From DASRAU01 sp035638075 (GTDB taxonomy: Bacteria; Acidobacteriota; Polarisedimenticolia; Gp22-AA2), in assembly GCA_035638075.1 (NCBI GenBank), contig DASRAU010000008.1, positions 1-43,050 of the forward strand: a stretch of 43,050 bases of DNA, written 5' to 3'. Below the pieces are notes generated by a model. The model made no database searches. It saw only the letters and a list, made by a program, of their open reading frames with translations, and was not told where the DNA came from. The position numbers and the translations under genes are program-made. Positions within the stretch are counted from its first letter, which is position 1. Every line of letters begins with the position of its first letter. Positions 19,401 to 26,850 of this stretch are shown piece by piece.

Positions 19401-20497
19401 TCCGGCCCGATGACGCCCCGACGCTTCCGGCCGTGTCCGGCCCGACGGCGGTGAGCTCCGGGCATTTCGGACTCACCTGCACGCCGGGGTTTCCGGCCGA
19501 TTGCGACCAGCGGACGGTCTTCGACCTGGCGGTGACCGAGGAGGGGACGTTCGGCGCCTCGGGAGACGACTTCGTCGCCGTCTTCCAGGGCACCGCCGTG
19601 CCCGGAAACAAGCCCGTCAACATCACCTTCAGCGCGCTTCCGGCCTTCCCGCTCACCTCCGATCCGACGCAGCTCCTGCGGGCGCCGGATCAGCAGGTGT
19701 GCCCGCTGTCCGGAAGCCCGACGCCGCTTTTGCGGTTCGACCCCGACAACCGGTCGGACTACCTGCTCGTGCTGACCCCGGCGGAGTCCACGCTGAACGT
19801 CCTCATCCCCAGCAACCAGAACGTGATCAATCCTTCCCTGTCTCCGCTCGTCCGCCCGGTGGCATTCGGGGCTCCCCTGCCCCTTCCGGCCGGTCCCGTG
19901 CAGTTCATCGTCGGGGACGTCAACCAGGACCTGAAGCAGGACATCGTCGTGATGTCGTCGACCGGCCCGGCCACGACCATCCGGTCCTATTTCGGACTCG
20001 GGAACGGGCTTTTCTTCACCGACCCGACGCTCGACACCAGTCTTCCCTTCGCCTCCAAATTCCTCGGGAGCGCCAACATCGATCTCAGGAACGACTCGAC
20101 CTATCCGGACCTCCTGCTGTTCGAGACGCGCGACCAGGCGCCGTTCTCCCTCCTGAACACGCTGCCGGAGCGGGCGGACATCGACGCTTCGGGGCGCGTG
20201 GACGGCTACGACCTGGCGCTCCTGGCGCGGGCCTTCGGATCGACGCGGGGCGAGGATTTCACCCTGCTCCCCGATGACACCTTCGCCCGGACGGGGGTCG
20301 GTCCCCTCGAAACGATCGTCCACACCGGGACGCCGGTGCCGGGGCAGGATCTCCCCTCCGGCAGCTTCGCCTGCAACACGCGCTTCGACCCGGGCAGCGG
20401 CCTCTACGGCGTGCCGGTGGACATCAACCTGGACGGGATCGTCGACGGCCTCGACCTGGCGTTCCTGGCGAGCCGCTACGGGACCGCGCTCCCCTGA
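16496..20497 (+). CDS. large secreted protein: FG-GAP/VCBS repeats, thrombospondin type 3 repeats, C-terminal dockerin
   Basis: The 1333-residue protein has a signal peptide (about 1-30, core V-V-A-A-M-V-V-A-A-A-L). FG-GAP/VCBS-like segments follow (D-F-D-R-D-G-K-G-D-L-A-V-V, D-L-N-G-D-T-Y-Q-D-I-V-V, D-L-D-G-D-T-R-L-D-L-V-I, D-V-N-Q-D-L-K-Q-D-I-V-V), which normally build calcium-binding beta-propellers. Two clusters of thrombospondin type 3-like repeats, six D-N-C-P ... G-V-G-D-A-C units in all, lie at 16843-17235 and 18610-19317. A Cys-rich insert sits near 17740-17850. The last 107 residues hold two dockerin-like calcium motifs (D-I-D-A-S-G-R-V-D-G-Y-D and D-I-N-L-D-G-I-V-D-G-L-D), each followed by a helix ending near F-G or Y-G. 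Probably an extracellular, calcium-dependent structural or adhesive protein. Confidence 0.88.
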   Translation: MLQLRRRPAVQAVVAAMVVAAALSGPAPEARPLFRPRPGPMDHPLAIAAADFDRDGKGDLAVVEYQAAVVDILVGRGDGTFAPLPQGPVGVGTTTFFSKATLGPFEIIVTDLNPNDADSDRIPNASDNCPNVPNGPDLGTDSQKDANTNGVGDACEKLVAKDPDGKVDDPVDTDGDGVFDYNPDPNSTRRLDNCPNMVNPGQEDTETAAGTDTVCGTKDDNPLLNGPDGKCGTADDRIGDGVGDACEVSMDLLVLNTTAVEGSPFGAVRVRVNDGSGGMLNRAALPTGFAPSSIAVADVTLDGIPDLLIANAGNDLVQLFFGAGEGEFTGGIVLTTGKGPQAVSAVDIDKDDDVDPIVLNGADATLNLFRNAPATIPASPTETFPTAPRPTALLSGDLNGDTYQDIVVLGQGDLLCAGGPRDKLACSADSECRSLADPNDPTKSGTCTGGTFGTVQVFAGGPAGPPPGLVTGPVLDLGPGHRPRAGALRDLDGDTRLDLVIADFTGGAVLVLKGNGDGTFATPPTVVQVGGGPADLAFLPGSSDLVVLNATDNRVDLLQWSGTTYAPAPTSPASPWRDTASMALIGADSVVGFDAVLLQPQGAVPKPGARIDVLSGIGDGSYRSTPSFAPKGAPGAPAPPVGTSFAVADLRQDGRPDLAILDATNGTVTIMTGELSGQFQERDTVATAPNVTQLLAATPLAESVADYDRDGVPNVLDDCPTVYNPPKCTVKDPKCAATIPCTNVTLTPTACDFANDPTVLDPVTQQCDSDRNGIGDQCQVMGIGDQCPATPDVCCALDSDFDLKADYDQNKLKRTSTGELDFDGDGIANLVDKCPTVADPLQTDTDGNGVGDACQTVGPTGENVDTDKDGRPDYDTITHAVDDCPLIYNPGQEDNDNDHVGNACVVASALDNCIITLNPSRPDPGGIQADRDGDGVGDACAAPAQDLFLIDSEAPGGIKLLLGDNSGTFRPDDAPTLPAVSGPTAVSSGHFGLTCTPGFPADCDQRTVFDLAVTEEGTFGASGDDFVAVFQGTAVPGNKPVNITFSALPAFPLTSDPTQLLRAPDQQVCPLSGSPTPLLRFDPDNRSDYLLVLTPAESTLNVLIPSNQNVINPSLSPLVRPVAFGAPLPLPAGPVQFIVGDVNQDLKQDIVVMSSTGPATTIRSYFGLGNGLFFTDPTLDTSLPFASKFLGSANIDLRNDSTYPDLLLFETRDQAPFSLLNTLPERADIDASGRVDGYDLALLARAFGSTRGEDFTLLPDDTFARTGVGPLETIVHTGTPVPGQDLPSGSFACNTRFDPGSGLYGVPVDINLDGIVDGLDLAFLASRYGTALP

Positions 20498-20514
20498 GCG
20501 GGGGCCGCCCGGTC

Positions 20515-20529
20515 AGGCGCCTGGCGCCT
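20515..20529. other. stem-loop between convergent genes
   Basis: AGGCGC (20515-20520) and GCGCCT (20524-20529) form a perfect 6-bp stem with a 3-nt loop, in the 30-nt gap between the convergent FG-GAP and TonB-like genes. It reaches into the TonB-like stop codon. It lacks a T tract, so a terminator role is only possible. Confidence 0.3.
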
Positions 20530-21685
20530 AGTCGTCCGAAGGATAGAGGTTGTACCAGAAGCAGCCGGTCACGCCCTCCTTCTCGAGGTTGAAGTCGGGC
20601 GGCAGCGGCGGCAGCGCGCTCGATGCCTTCAGGGCATCGCTGGCGGCCCGATCGAAGGGCGGCACGTCGGACGGCCGCACGACGTCGATGACCGAGATCG
20701 TCCCGTCCTTCTCGATGGTGAAGTGCTGGCAGGTGACGCCGCGCTGTCCGTTGCGGTACGCCAGGGGCAGGCGGTCAATCCAGTTCTGACGGATGATGAC
20801 GTAGATCTTCCGCGCATAGTCGCCCCACGGGAGCCCTTTCGTGTCGAACGACAGGGTGCCCGTGACCGCCTCGCCGCGCATCCATCCGGGATTGTCGAAG
20901 TGGAATTTCTCCTCGGTCCCGCCGTTCGGGTTGAACGGCGACGGACCGCCGCGTCCGGAGCCGGACCCGGTTCCTCCCGGACCCTGGCCCGGCGGCCGCG
21001 CGCTCCCCTGGATCCGCGGCTCCACACGGCCGCCTTGGTACTGGAGCGGGTCGGACGGATGAGCCGGGTCCTTCTGCGCGAGCTTGTCTTCTGATTCCTG
21101 GCCGGGGGTCGCGGTGTCCCCCGGCGCGCCTTCCTCCTTGTCGGCGTCGTTCGTCTGCCGATCCTCGGCGACCTTCGTCTGGCTCTCGGGCCTGGGGGGC
21201 TCGGGCTGCTCGCGTCCTTCCTTGATGCGCGGATCGGGACGCACGCGGTCGCGCGAGTCCCCCTTGGCGTGCGGGTCGCGGGTGAACTGCTTCGCGTCGG
21301 GAGGCGTCGGCATTTCCTGGCGGGCGCGGCGGTCCCGATCCGACAGGATCGTGGCGTTCGGGTTCTTCTGGGGCTGCGCTTCCTCGGGGATCCTCACGTA
21401 CGCGAACTTGAGAGGGATCGGCGGGATCTTCTCCTTTTCGGCCGCCGGCTTCTTCGTGGCGGAGGGCGCAGGGACCGGAACGGCCGGGACGGCCGCCACC
21501 TCGGGAGGAGGGACGGGAGCGTGCGCGCGGAGGAAGCGGGCGATCGGTTCGGGGAGCCCGGCGATGCCGCGCAGGAACAGGAGCAGCAGCAGGAGGTGCA
21601 CCACGATCGACGCGGCGATCGCCTCGGCGCGCGACAGCCCGCGGGCGGGAGCCTCCGGCGGCTCATTGAGGGACAGCATCTCCAT
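20528..21685 (-). CDS. TonB-like protein (N-terminal anchor, charged linker, TonB C-terminal domain)
   Basis: The 385-residue protein has one N-terminal membrane anchor (about 21-43, I-A-A-S-I-V-V-H-L-L-L-L-L-L-F-L), preceded by a short cytoplasmic stretch. A Pro-rich and then highly charged periplasmic linker follows (about 55-260). The C-terminal domain (about 285-385) has the TonB pattern: Y-V-I-I-R-Q-N-W, then F-T-I-E-K-D-G-T-I-S-V-I-D-V-V-R-P-S, F-D-R-A-A-S-D-A-L and L-P-P-L-P-P-D-F. TonB proteins pass inner-membrane energy from ExbB-ExbD to outer-membrane receptors, but no exbB, exbD or receptor gene is nearby. It ends the envelope gene run and is 27 nt downstream of the serine hydrolase. 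Confidence 0.8.
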   Translation of the reverse strand: MEMLSLNEPPEAPARGLSRAEAIAASIVVHLLLLLLFLRGIAGLPEPIARFLRAHAPVPPPEVAAVPAVPVPAPSATKKPAAEKEKIPPIPLKFAYVRIPEEAQPQKNPNATILSDRDRRARQEMPTPPDAKQFTRDPHAKGDSRDRVRPDPRIKEGREQPEPPRPESQTKVAEDRQTNDADKEEGAPGDTATPGQESEDKLAQKDPAHPSDPLQYQGGRVEPRIQGSARPPGQGPGGTGSGSGRGGPSPFNPNGGTEEKFHFDNPGWMRGEAVTGTLSFDTKGLPWGDYARKIYVIIRQNWIDRLPLAYRNGQRGVTCQHFTIEKDGTISVIDVVRPSDVPPFDRAASDALKASSALPPLPPDFNLEKEGVTGCFWYNLYPSDD

Positions 21686-21712
21686 CGCGATTCGGGCCTC
21701 GGGATTCCCGGG

Positions 21713-22819
21713 TCAGAGGGCGAGCGCCCGGCTGTGGAACTCGCGCCGCAGCGGGTGCAGGTCGCGATCGCGGTGGCGCGGATGAACCCGGTTGGTGAGC
21801 AGGACGAGCACCCTTTCCGCCACGGGATCGATCCAGAGGGACGTCCCGGTGAACCCCGTGTGGCCGAACGCCCGCGGCGACAGGTCCGGACCGGCGGAGC
21901 AGCCCCGGGTCGACGCCAGCTGGAATCCCACGCTCCGGGCCTGGTTCAGCCCCGGAGTGAAGTCATGCGAGAACCAGGATCGCTCCTCGTCCTGAAGGTA
22001 GGAAGGCCCTTCCTTCAGGAAGTGCCGCGCCAGCGACCAGACGGCCCGCGCTGTTCCGAACAGGCCGGCGTTCCCCGCGACGCCGCCGAGAGTCCATGCG
22101 TTGTGGTCGTGCACCTCGCCCCAGATCAGGTCCCGCCGGAAGGCATTGTATCCGGCGGCCGGAGGCCCGGCGAGCGCGCGCTCGTGGGCGTTGCCGGTCT
22201 CGGTGGCCGCGATGCGGGGTCTTTCCGCCGGATCCGGGCGGTAGCCGAGATCGGCGATCCCCAGGGGACCGGTCACCTGATCGCGGAACAGGCGATCGAG
22301 CGGCGCGCCCGACACGCGCTCGAGGGCGAACCCGGTCAGCAGATAGTTCGGACAGGAGTACGTGACGGCCACGAGAGGCGGATGGGGACGAAGCGCCGAG
22401 GCGATCGCGGCGACCCGTCCGGGGACGTCGGTCGCCAGCGCGTACAGCGGCATCCACGCCGGCAGGCCAGAGCGATGCGTCAGCAGGTCGAGCAAGGTCA
22501 GGGACGGCCCAGGATCGCGCGGCCGCCATTCGGGAAGGAGGTGATCGAGCCGGTCCTCGAGCCGGAGGAGTCCCGCCACCTGCAGCCGGACGGCGAGAAG
22601 ACCGGTCGCCAGCGGCTTGGTCAGCGAGGCGAGATCGTAGAGGGTGTCGACCGACGCCGTGATCGGACGCGGCGCCTGGGTCGCGTTCCCGACCGCTCCT
22701 TCGAACAGGACCTGGCGCGCATCCCCGACCAGCCACGAAGCGCCAGGGAACCAGTCCTCGCCGATCTTCTCCAGGAGCCAGGCGTCCAGGGCCGCGGCCC
22801 CGGCCGTGCCCCGGCTCAT
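21713..22819 (-). CDS. serine hydrolase, beta-lactamase/penicillin-binding protein superfamily
   Basis: The 368-residue product shows the S12/class C pattern: S-L-T-K (nucleophile Ser and Lys, about residues 64-67), a Tyr motif Y-S-C in V-T-Y-S-C-P-N-Y-L-L-T-G, and the third motif G-H-T-G-F-T-G-T. The third residue of the Tyr motif is Cys rather than Asn, as in many esterase-type members. No signal peptide is visible, so it is probably cytoplasmic, which argues against a classic beta-lactamase. Possible roles are an esterase, a peptidase or a muropeptide hydrolase. The ATG overlaps the stop of the oxidoreductase (ATGA), tying it to the lipid A operon. Confidence 0.85.
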   Translation of the reverse strand: MSRGTAGAAALDAWLLEKIGEDWFPGASWLVGDARQVLFEGAVGNATQAPRPITASVDTLYDLASLTKPLATGLLAVRLQVAGLLRLEDRLDHLLPEWRPRDPGPSLTLLDLLTHRSGLPAWMPLYALATDVPGRVAAIASALRPHPPLVAVTYSCPNYLLTGFALERVSGAPLDRLFRDQVTGPLGIADLGYRPDPAERPRIAATETGNAHERALAGPPAAGYNAFRRDLIWGEVHDHNAWTLGGVAGNAGLFGTARAVWSLARHFLKEGPSYLQDEERSWFSHDFTPGLNQARSVGFQLASTRGCSAGPDLSPRAFGHTGFTGTSLWIDPVAERVLVLLTNRVHPRHRDRDLHPLRREFHSRALAL

Positions 22820-23799
22820 GCGGGATCGGCCGCCGCGACGGCCGCCTGCTCGCGGATGCGCTCGAGCACGCGATGCGCCGCGCGCAGCGCCAGGAGCCCC
22901 TCTTCTCCGGTGACGATCGGCGCCTCTTCTCCGCGGGCGCGGGCCGCGAAGATCCGCAGCTCCACCGCGAGCGGCTCCTCCACCTCGGCGGGCAGTCCCT
23001 CCCGGAGGATCTCCGGCGGACGTCCCGCCTCGGAGCGGACCCGGTAGCGCCAGCCTTCCTGGCGGGCGCAGTCCACCGAGACGTAGGCATCGTCCTCGAA
23101 CAGCCTCAGCTTCCGCACCCGTTCGGCGCTGATGCGGCTGGCGGTGAGGTTGGCGACGCATCCGCCCTCGAACGACAGCCGGGCGTTGGCGATGTCGATC
23201 TTGTCGGTCAGGGCGCGCACGCCGATGGCCTCGACCGAGACGAGCGGCCGCCGCACCAGCGCCTGCACCACGTCGAGGTCGTGGATCATCAGGTCGAGCA
23301 CCACGTCGATGTCGGTGCTGCGCGCGCTGAACACGCCCAGGCGGTGCGCCTCGATGAAGCGCGGCCGCCGCACCCGCTCGAGGAGCGACCGTACGACCGG
23401 GTTGAAGCGCTCCGTGTGGCCCACCGCGAGCACGCGGGAGCACTCGCGCGCCTCGGCCACGAGGCGCTCCGCCTCGGGAAGCGTCGCGGTCATGGGTTTC
23501 TCGACGAGCACGTGCCAGCCGCGGGCCAGGCACCGGGAAGCGAGGGCCGCGTGGTCCACGGTCGGCGCGGCGATGGTGACCGCGTGCAGATCCGCTGGGA
23601 GATCGTCGGGACCCGCCGCAGCGGCGACGCCGTGCCGCTGCGCCACGTCGCGCGCCCGCTCGGGAAGCCGGTCGGCCACCGCCACGAGCTCGACGCCGGG
23701 CAGGCCGGCGAGGATGCGGGCGTGGTGCTGCCCCAGGCTGCCGACGCCGATGACCGCGACCCGGAGCGCCCGGGCCGGCGGCGACCCCGCGAGGCTCAG
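22816..23799 (-). CDS. Gfo/Idh/MocA family oxidoreductase, possibly GnnA-like
   Basis: An N-terminal Rossmann fold is clear: V-A-V-I-G-V-G-S-L-G-Q-H-H-A-R-I-L, with the NAD-binding G-x-G-x-x-G. The family motif V-E-K-P follows, and I-H-D-L-D lies in the substrate domain. No ATG, GTG or TTG exists upstream of the Rossmann strand in this frame; CTG at 23799, overlapping the lpxA stop (CTGA) and preceded by GGGGTG, is the best start and gives 327 residues. GTG at 23685 would remove the nucleotide-binding motif. In some bacteria a Gfo/Idh enzyme beside lpxA (GnnA) oxidises UDP-GlcNAc on the way to amide-linked lipid A. No GnnB-type aminotransferase is visible here, so that role is inference. Confidence 0.85.
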   Translation of the reverse strand: MSLAGSPPARALRVAVIGVGSLGQHHARILAGLPGVELVAVADRLPERARDVAQRHGVAAAAGPDDLPADLHAVTIAAPTVDHAALASRCLARGWHVLVEKPMTATLPEAERLVAEARECSRVLAVGHTERFNPVVRSLLERVRRPRFIEAHRLGVFSARSTDIDVVLDLMIHDLDVVQALVRRPLVSVEAIGVRALTDKIDIANARLSFEGGCVANLTASRISAERVRKLRLFEDDAYVSVDCARQEGWRYRVRSEAGRPPEILREGLPAEVEEPLAVELRIFAARARGEEAPIVTGEEGLLALRAAHRVLERIREQAAVAAADPA

Positions 23800-24581
23800 C
23801 GGATCACCCCGCGCTCGCTGCCGGCGATGAAGTCGGCGAGGAGGCGGACCTCCTCGATCCCGCCGATCTCGGAGCGCACGCGCTGCAACGCCTCCTCCTG
23901 CGACAGGTGGGCCCGGAAGAGCAGCCGGTAGGCCTGCTTGAGCGCCTGGATGGTCGGCGCCGGGACGCCCTTGCGCTCGAGACCGATCACATTGATGCCG
24001 TAGGCGCGGGCGCGGTTGCCGACCGTCAGGACGTACGGCGCGGCGTCCTGCGTCAGCACCGAGTAGCCGCCGATGTACGCCTGCCGGCCGACGCGGCAGA
24101 ACTGGTGCACCCCGGAGAACGCGCCGATGGTCGCCCCGTCCTCCACCGTGACGTGGCCCGCGAGGGTCGCGGCATTGGCGAAGATGACGTGACTCCCCAC
24201 GTGGCAGTCGTGGGCCACGTGCGTGCCGGCCATGAGGAGGTTGTCGGAACCGAGTCGCGTGACCCCGCCGCCGCCGACCGTGCCGCGGTGCACCGTCACG
24301 CTCTCTCGGAACATGTTGCGGTCGCCGATCTCGAGCGTCGTGGGCTCGCCCTTGAACTTCAGGTCCTGGGGCTCCATGCCGACGCAGGCGAACGGGAAGA
24401 GCCGGTTCTGCTCTCCGATCGTCGCCGGTCCCTCGACCACGACGTGGGCGTGGAGCACCGTCCCCGCCCCGATGCGCACTCCCGCTCCGACAACGCAGAA
24501 CGGGCCGACGACGACATCCGCTGCGAGGACCGCCCCCGGATCGACCTGGGATGTGGGATGAACGCGCGCGGACGAACTCAC
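23796..24581 (-). CDS. lpxA: acyl-ACP--UDP-N-acetylglucosamine O-acyltransferase LpxA
   Basis: The 261-residue protein starts lipid A synthesis by moving a 3-hydroxyacyl group from ACP to UDP-GlcNAc. Hexapeptide repeats build a left-handed beta helix over about residues 1-185. The catalytic His region is A-G-T-H-V-A-H-D-C-H-V-G. The conserved F-S-G-V-H-Q-F-C-R-V-G and the helical C-terminus (I-G-L-E-R-K-G-V ... A-Y-R-L-L-F-R) also fit LpxA. The start is GTG at 24581, overlapping the fabZ stop (GTGA). The stop overlaps the presumed CTG start of the oxidoreductase. Confidence 0.97.
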   Translation of the reverse strand: MSSSARVHPTSQVDPGAVLAADVVVGPFCVVGAGVRIGAGTVLHAHVVVEGPATIGEQNRLFPFACVGMEPQDLKFKGEPTTLEIGDRNMFRESVTVHRGTVGGGGVTRLGSDNLLMAGTHVAHDCHVGSHVIFANAATLAGHVTVEDGATIGAFSGVHQFCRVGRQAYIGGYSVLTQDAAPYVLTVGNRARAYGINVIGLERKGVPAPTIQALKQAYRLLFRAHLSQEEALQRVRSEIGGIEEVRLLADFIAGSERGVIR

Positions 24582-25051
24582 GGCGCGCTCCCGGCGGGGA
24601 CCGGCCGATCGACCAGGCTCGACAGCAGCTGGGCCTCGGCGACGAGCGTCGAGCCGACGTACGCCTCCCCGCGCAGCAGGGCCGAGCGGGAGCGCAGCTT
24701 CAGGACCTCGACCTCGAAGCGCAGCTGATCGCCGGGAACGACCGGCCGGCGGAACCGCGCCTGGTCGATGCCGGCGAAATAGACGAGCTTGCTGTCCCGG
24801 TCGGGAACGGCGCGCAGGAGCAGCACCGCCCCCACCTGCGCCATCGCCTCGACGATGAGCACGCCCGGCATCACCGGCGCCCCCGGGAAATGGCCGGTGA
24901 AGAACGGCTCGTTGTACGTCACGTTCTTGATCCCGACGCAGCGCTTCCCTTCCTCCATCGACAGGATGCGGTCGACGAGCAGGAACGGAGCGCGGTGCGG
25001 GAGGACGGACAGGATGCCCTGGATGTCGATCGTGCCCCCCTGCTGCTCCAT
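24578..25051 (-). CDS. fabZ: 3-hydroxyacyl-ACP dehydratase FabZ
   Basis: The 157-residue hot-dog-fold enzyme removes water from 3-hydroxyacyl-ACP and competes with LpxA/LpxD for the same substrates. The signature L-P-H-R-A-P-F-L-L-V-D-R and the active-site block G-H-F-P-G-A-P-V-M-P-G-V-L-I-V-E-A-M-A-Q, with catalytic His and Glu, are intact. ATG at 25051 is chosen for its AGGAGG eight nt upstream; ATG at 25069 would overlap the lpxD stop as ATGA and add six residues, and cannot be excluded. The position between lpxD and lpxA is the standard order. Confidence 0.97.
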   Translation of the reverse strand: MEQQGGTIDIQGILSVLPHRAPFLLVDRILSMEEGKRCVGIKNVTYNEPFFTGHFPGAPVMPGVLIVEAMAQVGAVLLLRAVPDRDSKLVYFAGIDQARFRRPVVPGDQLRFEVEVLKLRSRSALLRGEAYVGSTLVAEAQLLSSLVDRPVPAGSAP

Positions 25052-25065
25052 GCTGCGGTCCTCCT

Positions 25066-26160
25066 TCATCGGCGCCGGCCCGCCCGGCTCGTCTTCTTTC
25101 CGCGGAGGGATCGGGCGCGAACCGGGCGCGCGGCCCCCGCGGACGCCTCCGCTTCTTCCTTCGCCTCGAGGCGCTGCAGGCGCCGGAGCAGATCCGGCAG
25201 CCGCCGCAGCGCGGCCTGCGCCCTCTTCCACTCGCGATGATCGACCGCCGGATGCCCGACGACGAAGGCCCCGTCGGCGACATCGGCGAGCGCGGCCGAT
25301 TTCGCGCCGACGATGGCGCGCGCGCCGACGCGCAGGTGCCCCGCGACCCCCGCCTGTCCCGCCAGGATCGCCCCCGGACCGAGTGTCGTGCTGCCGGCGA
25401 TGCCGGACTGCGCCACGAGCACGGATCCCGGGCCGATCTGCACGTTGTGGCCGATCTGCACGAGGTTGTCGATGCGGCTGCCCCGGCCGATGACGGTGCT
25501 GCCGAAGGTGGCGCGGTCGATGGTCGTCCCGGCGCCGATCTCCACGTCGTCCTCGATGCGCACGATGCCGACCTGCGGGATCTTCGCGCGCCCCCCCGCG
25601 TCCTCTCCGAAGCCGAACCCGTCGCTGCCGATCACCGCGCCGGCGTGGATCAGCACCCGGTCGCCGACGACGCAGCCCGCGTAGACGACGACGCCGGGAT
25701 GGAGCACCGTGTCGGCGCCGATCGCCGCGCCCTCCCCGACCACCGCGCCCGGCAGCAGGGCCGCGCGATCGCCGATCGAGGCCTGCGCTCCGACGACCGC
25801 GAACGGCCCCACGGAGACGTCGCTCCCGAGGCGCGCCGACGCGTCCACCGCGGCGAGCGGGTGGACCCCGGGACGCGGCGGATGTTTCGGATGGAAGAGG
25901 CCGATGACCGCGGCGAGCGCCGTGTACGGCTGCTCCACGAGCAGCAGGTCACGACCCTCCACGTCCTCGCCGCGCCGCACCAGGAGCGCTGCGGCGCGGC
26001 TCGCGGCCGCCGCGGCGCGATAGCGCGGATGGGCGAGGAAGCTGAGATCGTCCGGTCCGGCGCTGTCGAGGGGCTGGACGCCGGCGATGGCCCGCGACGG
26101 GTCGCCGCGCACCTCGCCCCCGACACGCGCCGCGATCTCGGAGAGCGAGTAGCGGGGCAC
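25066..26160 (-). CDS. lpxD: UDP-3-O-(3-hydroxyacyl)glucosamine N-acyltransferase LpxD
   Basis: The 364-residue protein adds the second acyl chain in lipid A synthesis. The N-terminal uridine-binding domain (about 1-100, with F-L-A-H-P-R-Y) leads into many hexapeptide repeats. D-G-F-G-F and the catalytic His in Q-I-G-H-N-V-Q-I-G are intact. The last 40 residues are a basic, Ala-rich tail (R-S-L-R-G-K-K-T-S-R-A-G-R-R-R) beyond the usual helical end. The start is GTG at 26160, four nt after the skp stop. Confidence 0.96.
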   Translation of the reverse strand: MPRYSLSEIAARVGGEVRGDPSRAIAGVQPLDSAGPDDLSFLAHPRYRAAAAASRAAALLVRRGEDVEGRDLLLVEQPYTALAAVIGLFHPKHPPRPGVHPLAAVDASARLGSDVSVGPFAVVGAQASIGDRAALLPGAVVGEGAAIGADTVLHPGVVVYAGCVVGDRVLIHAGAVIGSDGFGFGEDAGGRAKIPQVGIVRIEDDVEIGAGTTIDRATFGSTVIGRGSRIDNLVQIGHNVQIGPGSVLVAQSGIAGSTTLGPGAILAGQAGVAGHLRVGARAIVGAKSAALADVADGAFVVGHPAVDHREWKRAQAALRRLPDLLRRLQRLEAKEEAEASAGAARPVRARSLRGKKTSRAGRRR

Positions 26161-26164
26161 GCGA

Positions 26165-26749
26165 TCAGTTCTTCGGCGGCTCCTTGCCCGCGTCCGGCTT
26201 CTTCGCCGGGCCGGGGGGAGGCGCCGCCGTGGGCTTGTGCATCTCGTTGAACTTCGCGATGAGATCCTGGCTGATGTCGATTCCGTTGGCGCTGTAGTCC
26301 ACGACGCCGCGGTTCAGGATCAGGGCGTACCCCTTCTCCTTCCCGTAGGCGTCGAGGGTCTTCATGATCATCTCCTGGAAGCGGCTCTGGGTCTCACCGA
26401 GCTGGTACTTCATCTCCTTGGTCGCGTCCTCGTTGAGGCGCTCCAACTCCGTCTGCTTGGCGAGGACGTCCTTCTTCATCTCGTTGATCTTGTCCTCGCT
26501 CAGGCTCTGCTGCTGCTGCCGGATGCGCGACTTCAGCGCCTCCATTTCCTCCTGCTTCTTGTCGATCTGCGCCTGCAGGCGATCGCGGGCCGCGGAGAGG
26601 TCCTGGTTGATCTTCTTCCCGACCTCGGTCTGCTTCCAGAGCACCTCGGGGTCGAACACCCCGATCTTGCTCGTGTCCCCCTGCGCGGCCCCGACGGTCG
26701 GGCTGAGGAGCACCAGGGCCAGAACAATCGGGAGGATGAAGCGTGACAT
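26165..26749 (-). CDS. skp: periplasmic OMP chaperone Skp/OmpH
   Basis: The 194-residue product has a signal peptide (about 1-22, P-I-V-L-A-L-V-L-L-S-P, A-A-Q at the cleavage site). The K-I-G-V-F-D-P-E-V-L strand is typical of the family, followed by a long coiled-coil tentacle (about 45-135, Glu/Lys/Gln-rich) and the closing A-L-I-L-N-R-G-V-V-D-Y segment. Skp trimers hold unfolded outer-membrane proteins on their way to BamA. The C-terminal 25 residues are Pro/Lys-rich. It stands between bamA and lpxD, its usual place. Confidence 0.94.
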   Translation of the reverse strand: MSRFILPIVLALVLLSPTVGAAQGDTSKIGVFDPEVLWKQTEVGKKINQDLSAARDRLQAQIDKKQEEMEALKSRIRQQQQSLSEDKINEMKKDVLAKQTELERLNEDATKEMKYQLGETQSRFQEMIMKTLDAYGKEKGYALILNRGVVDYSANGIDISQDLIAKFNEMHKPTAAPPPGPAKKPDAGKEPPKN

Positions 26750-26786
26750 CGGCGATTCTCCTTGAGGGTGCGAATTCGGGCCGGTG

Positions 26787-26795
26787 ACTATACCA
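26787..26795 (-). promoter_or_regulatory. possible extended -10 promoter for skp-lpxD-fabZ-lpxA
   Basis: On the minus strand TGGTATAGT, an extended -10 with a TG at the right spacing, lies about 38 nt before the skp start in the 101-nt bamA-skp gap. No convincing -35 is visible 17 nt further up. Confidence 0.35.
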
Positions 26796-26850
26796 CACGG
26801 GATGCGTCCCGCCCGGCGGCCCCGCCCGGCCGCGCCAGGCGTCGGCCCGC

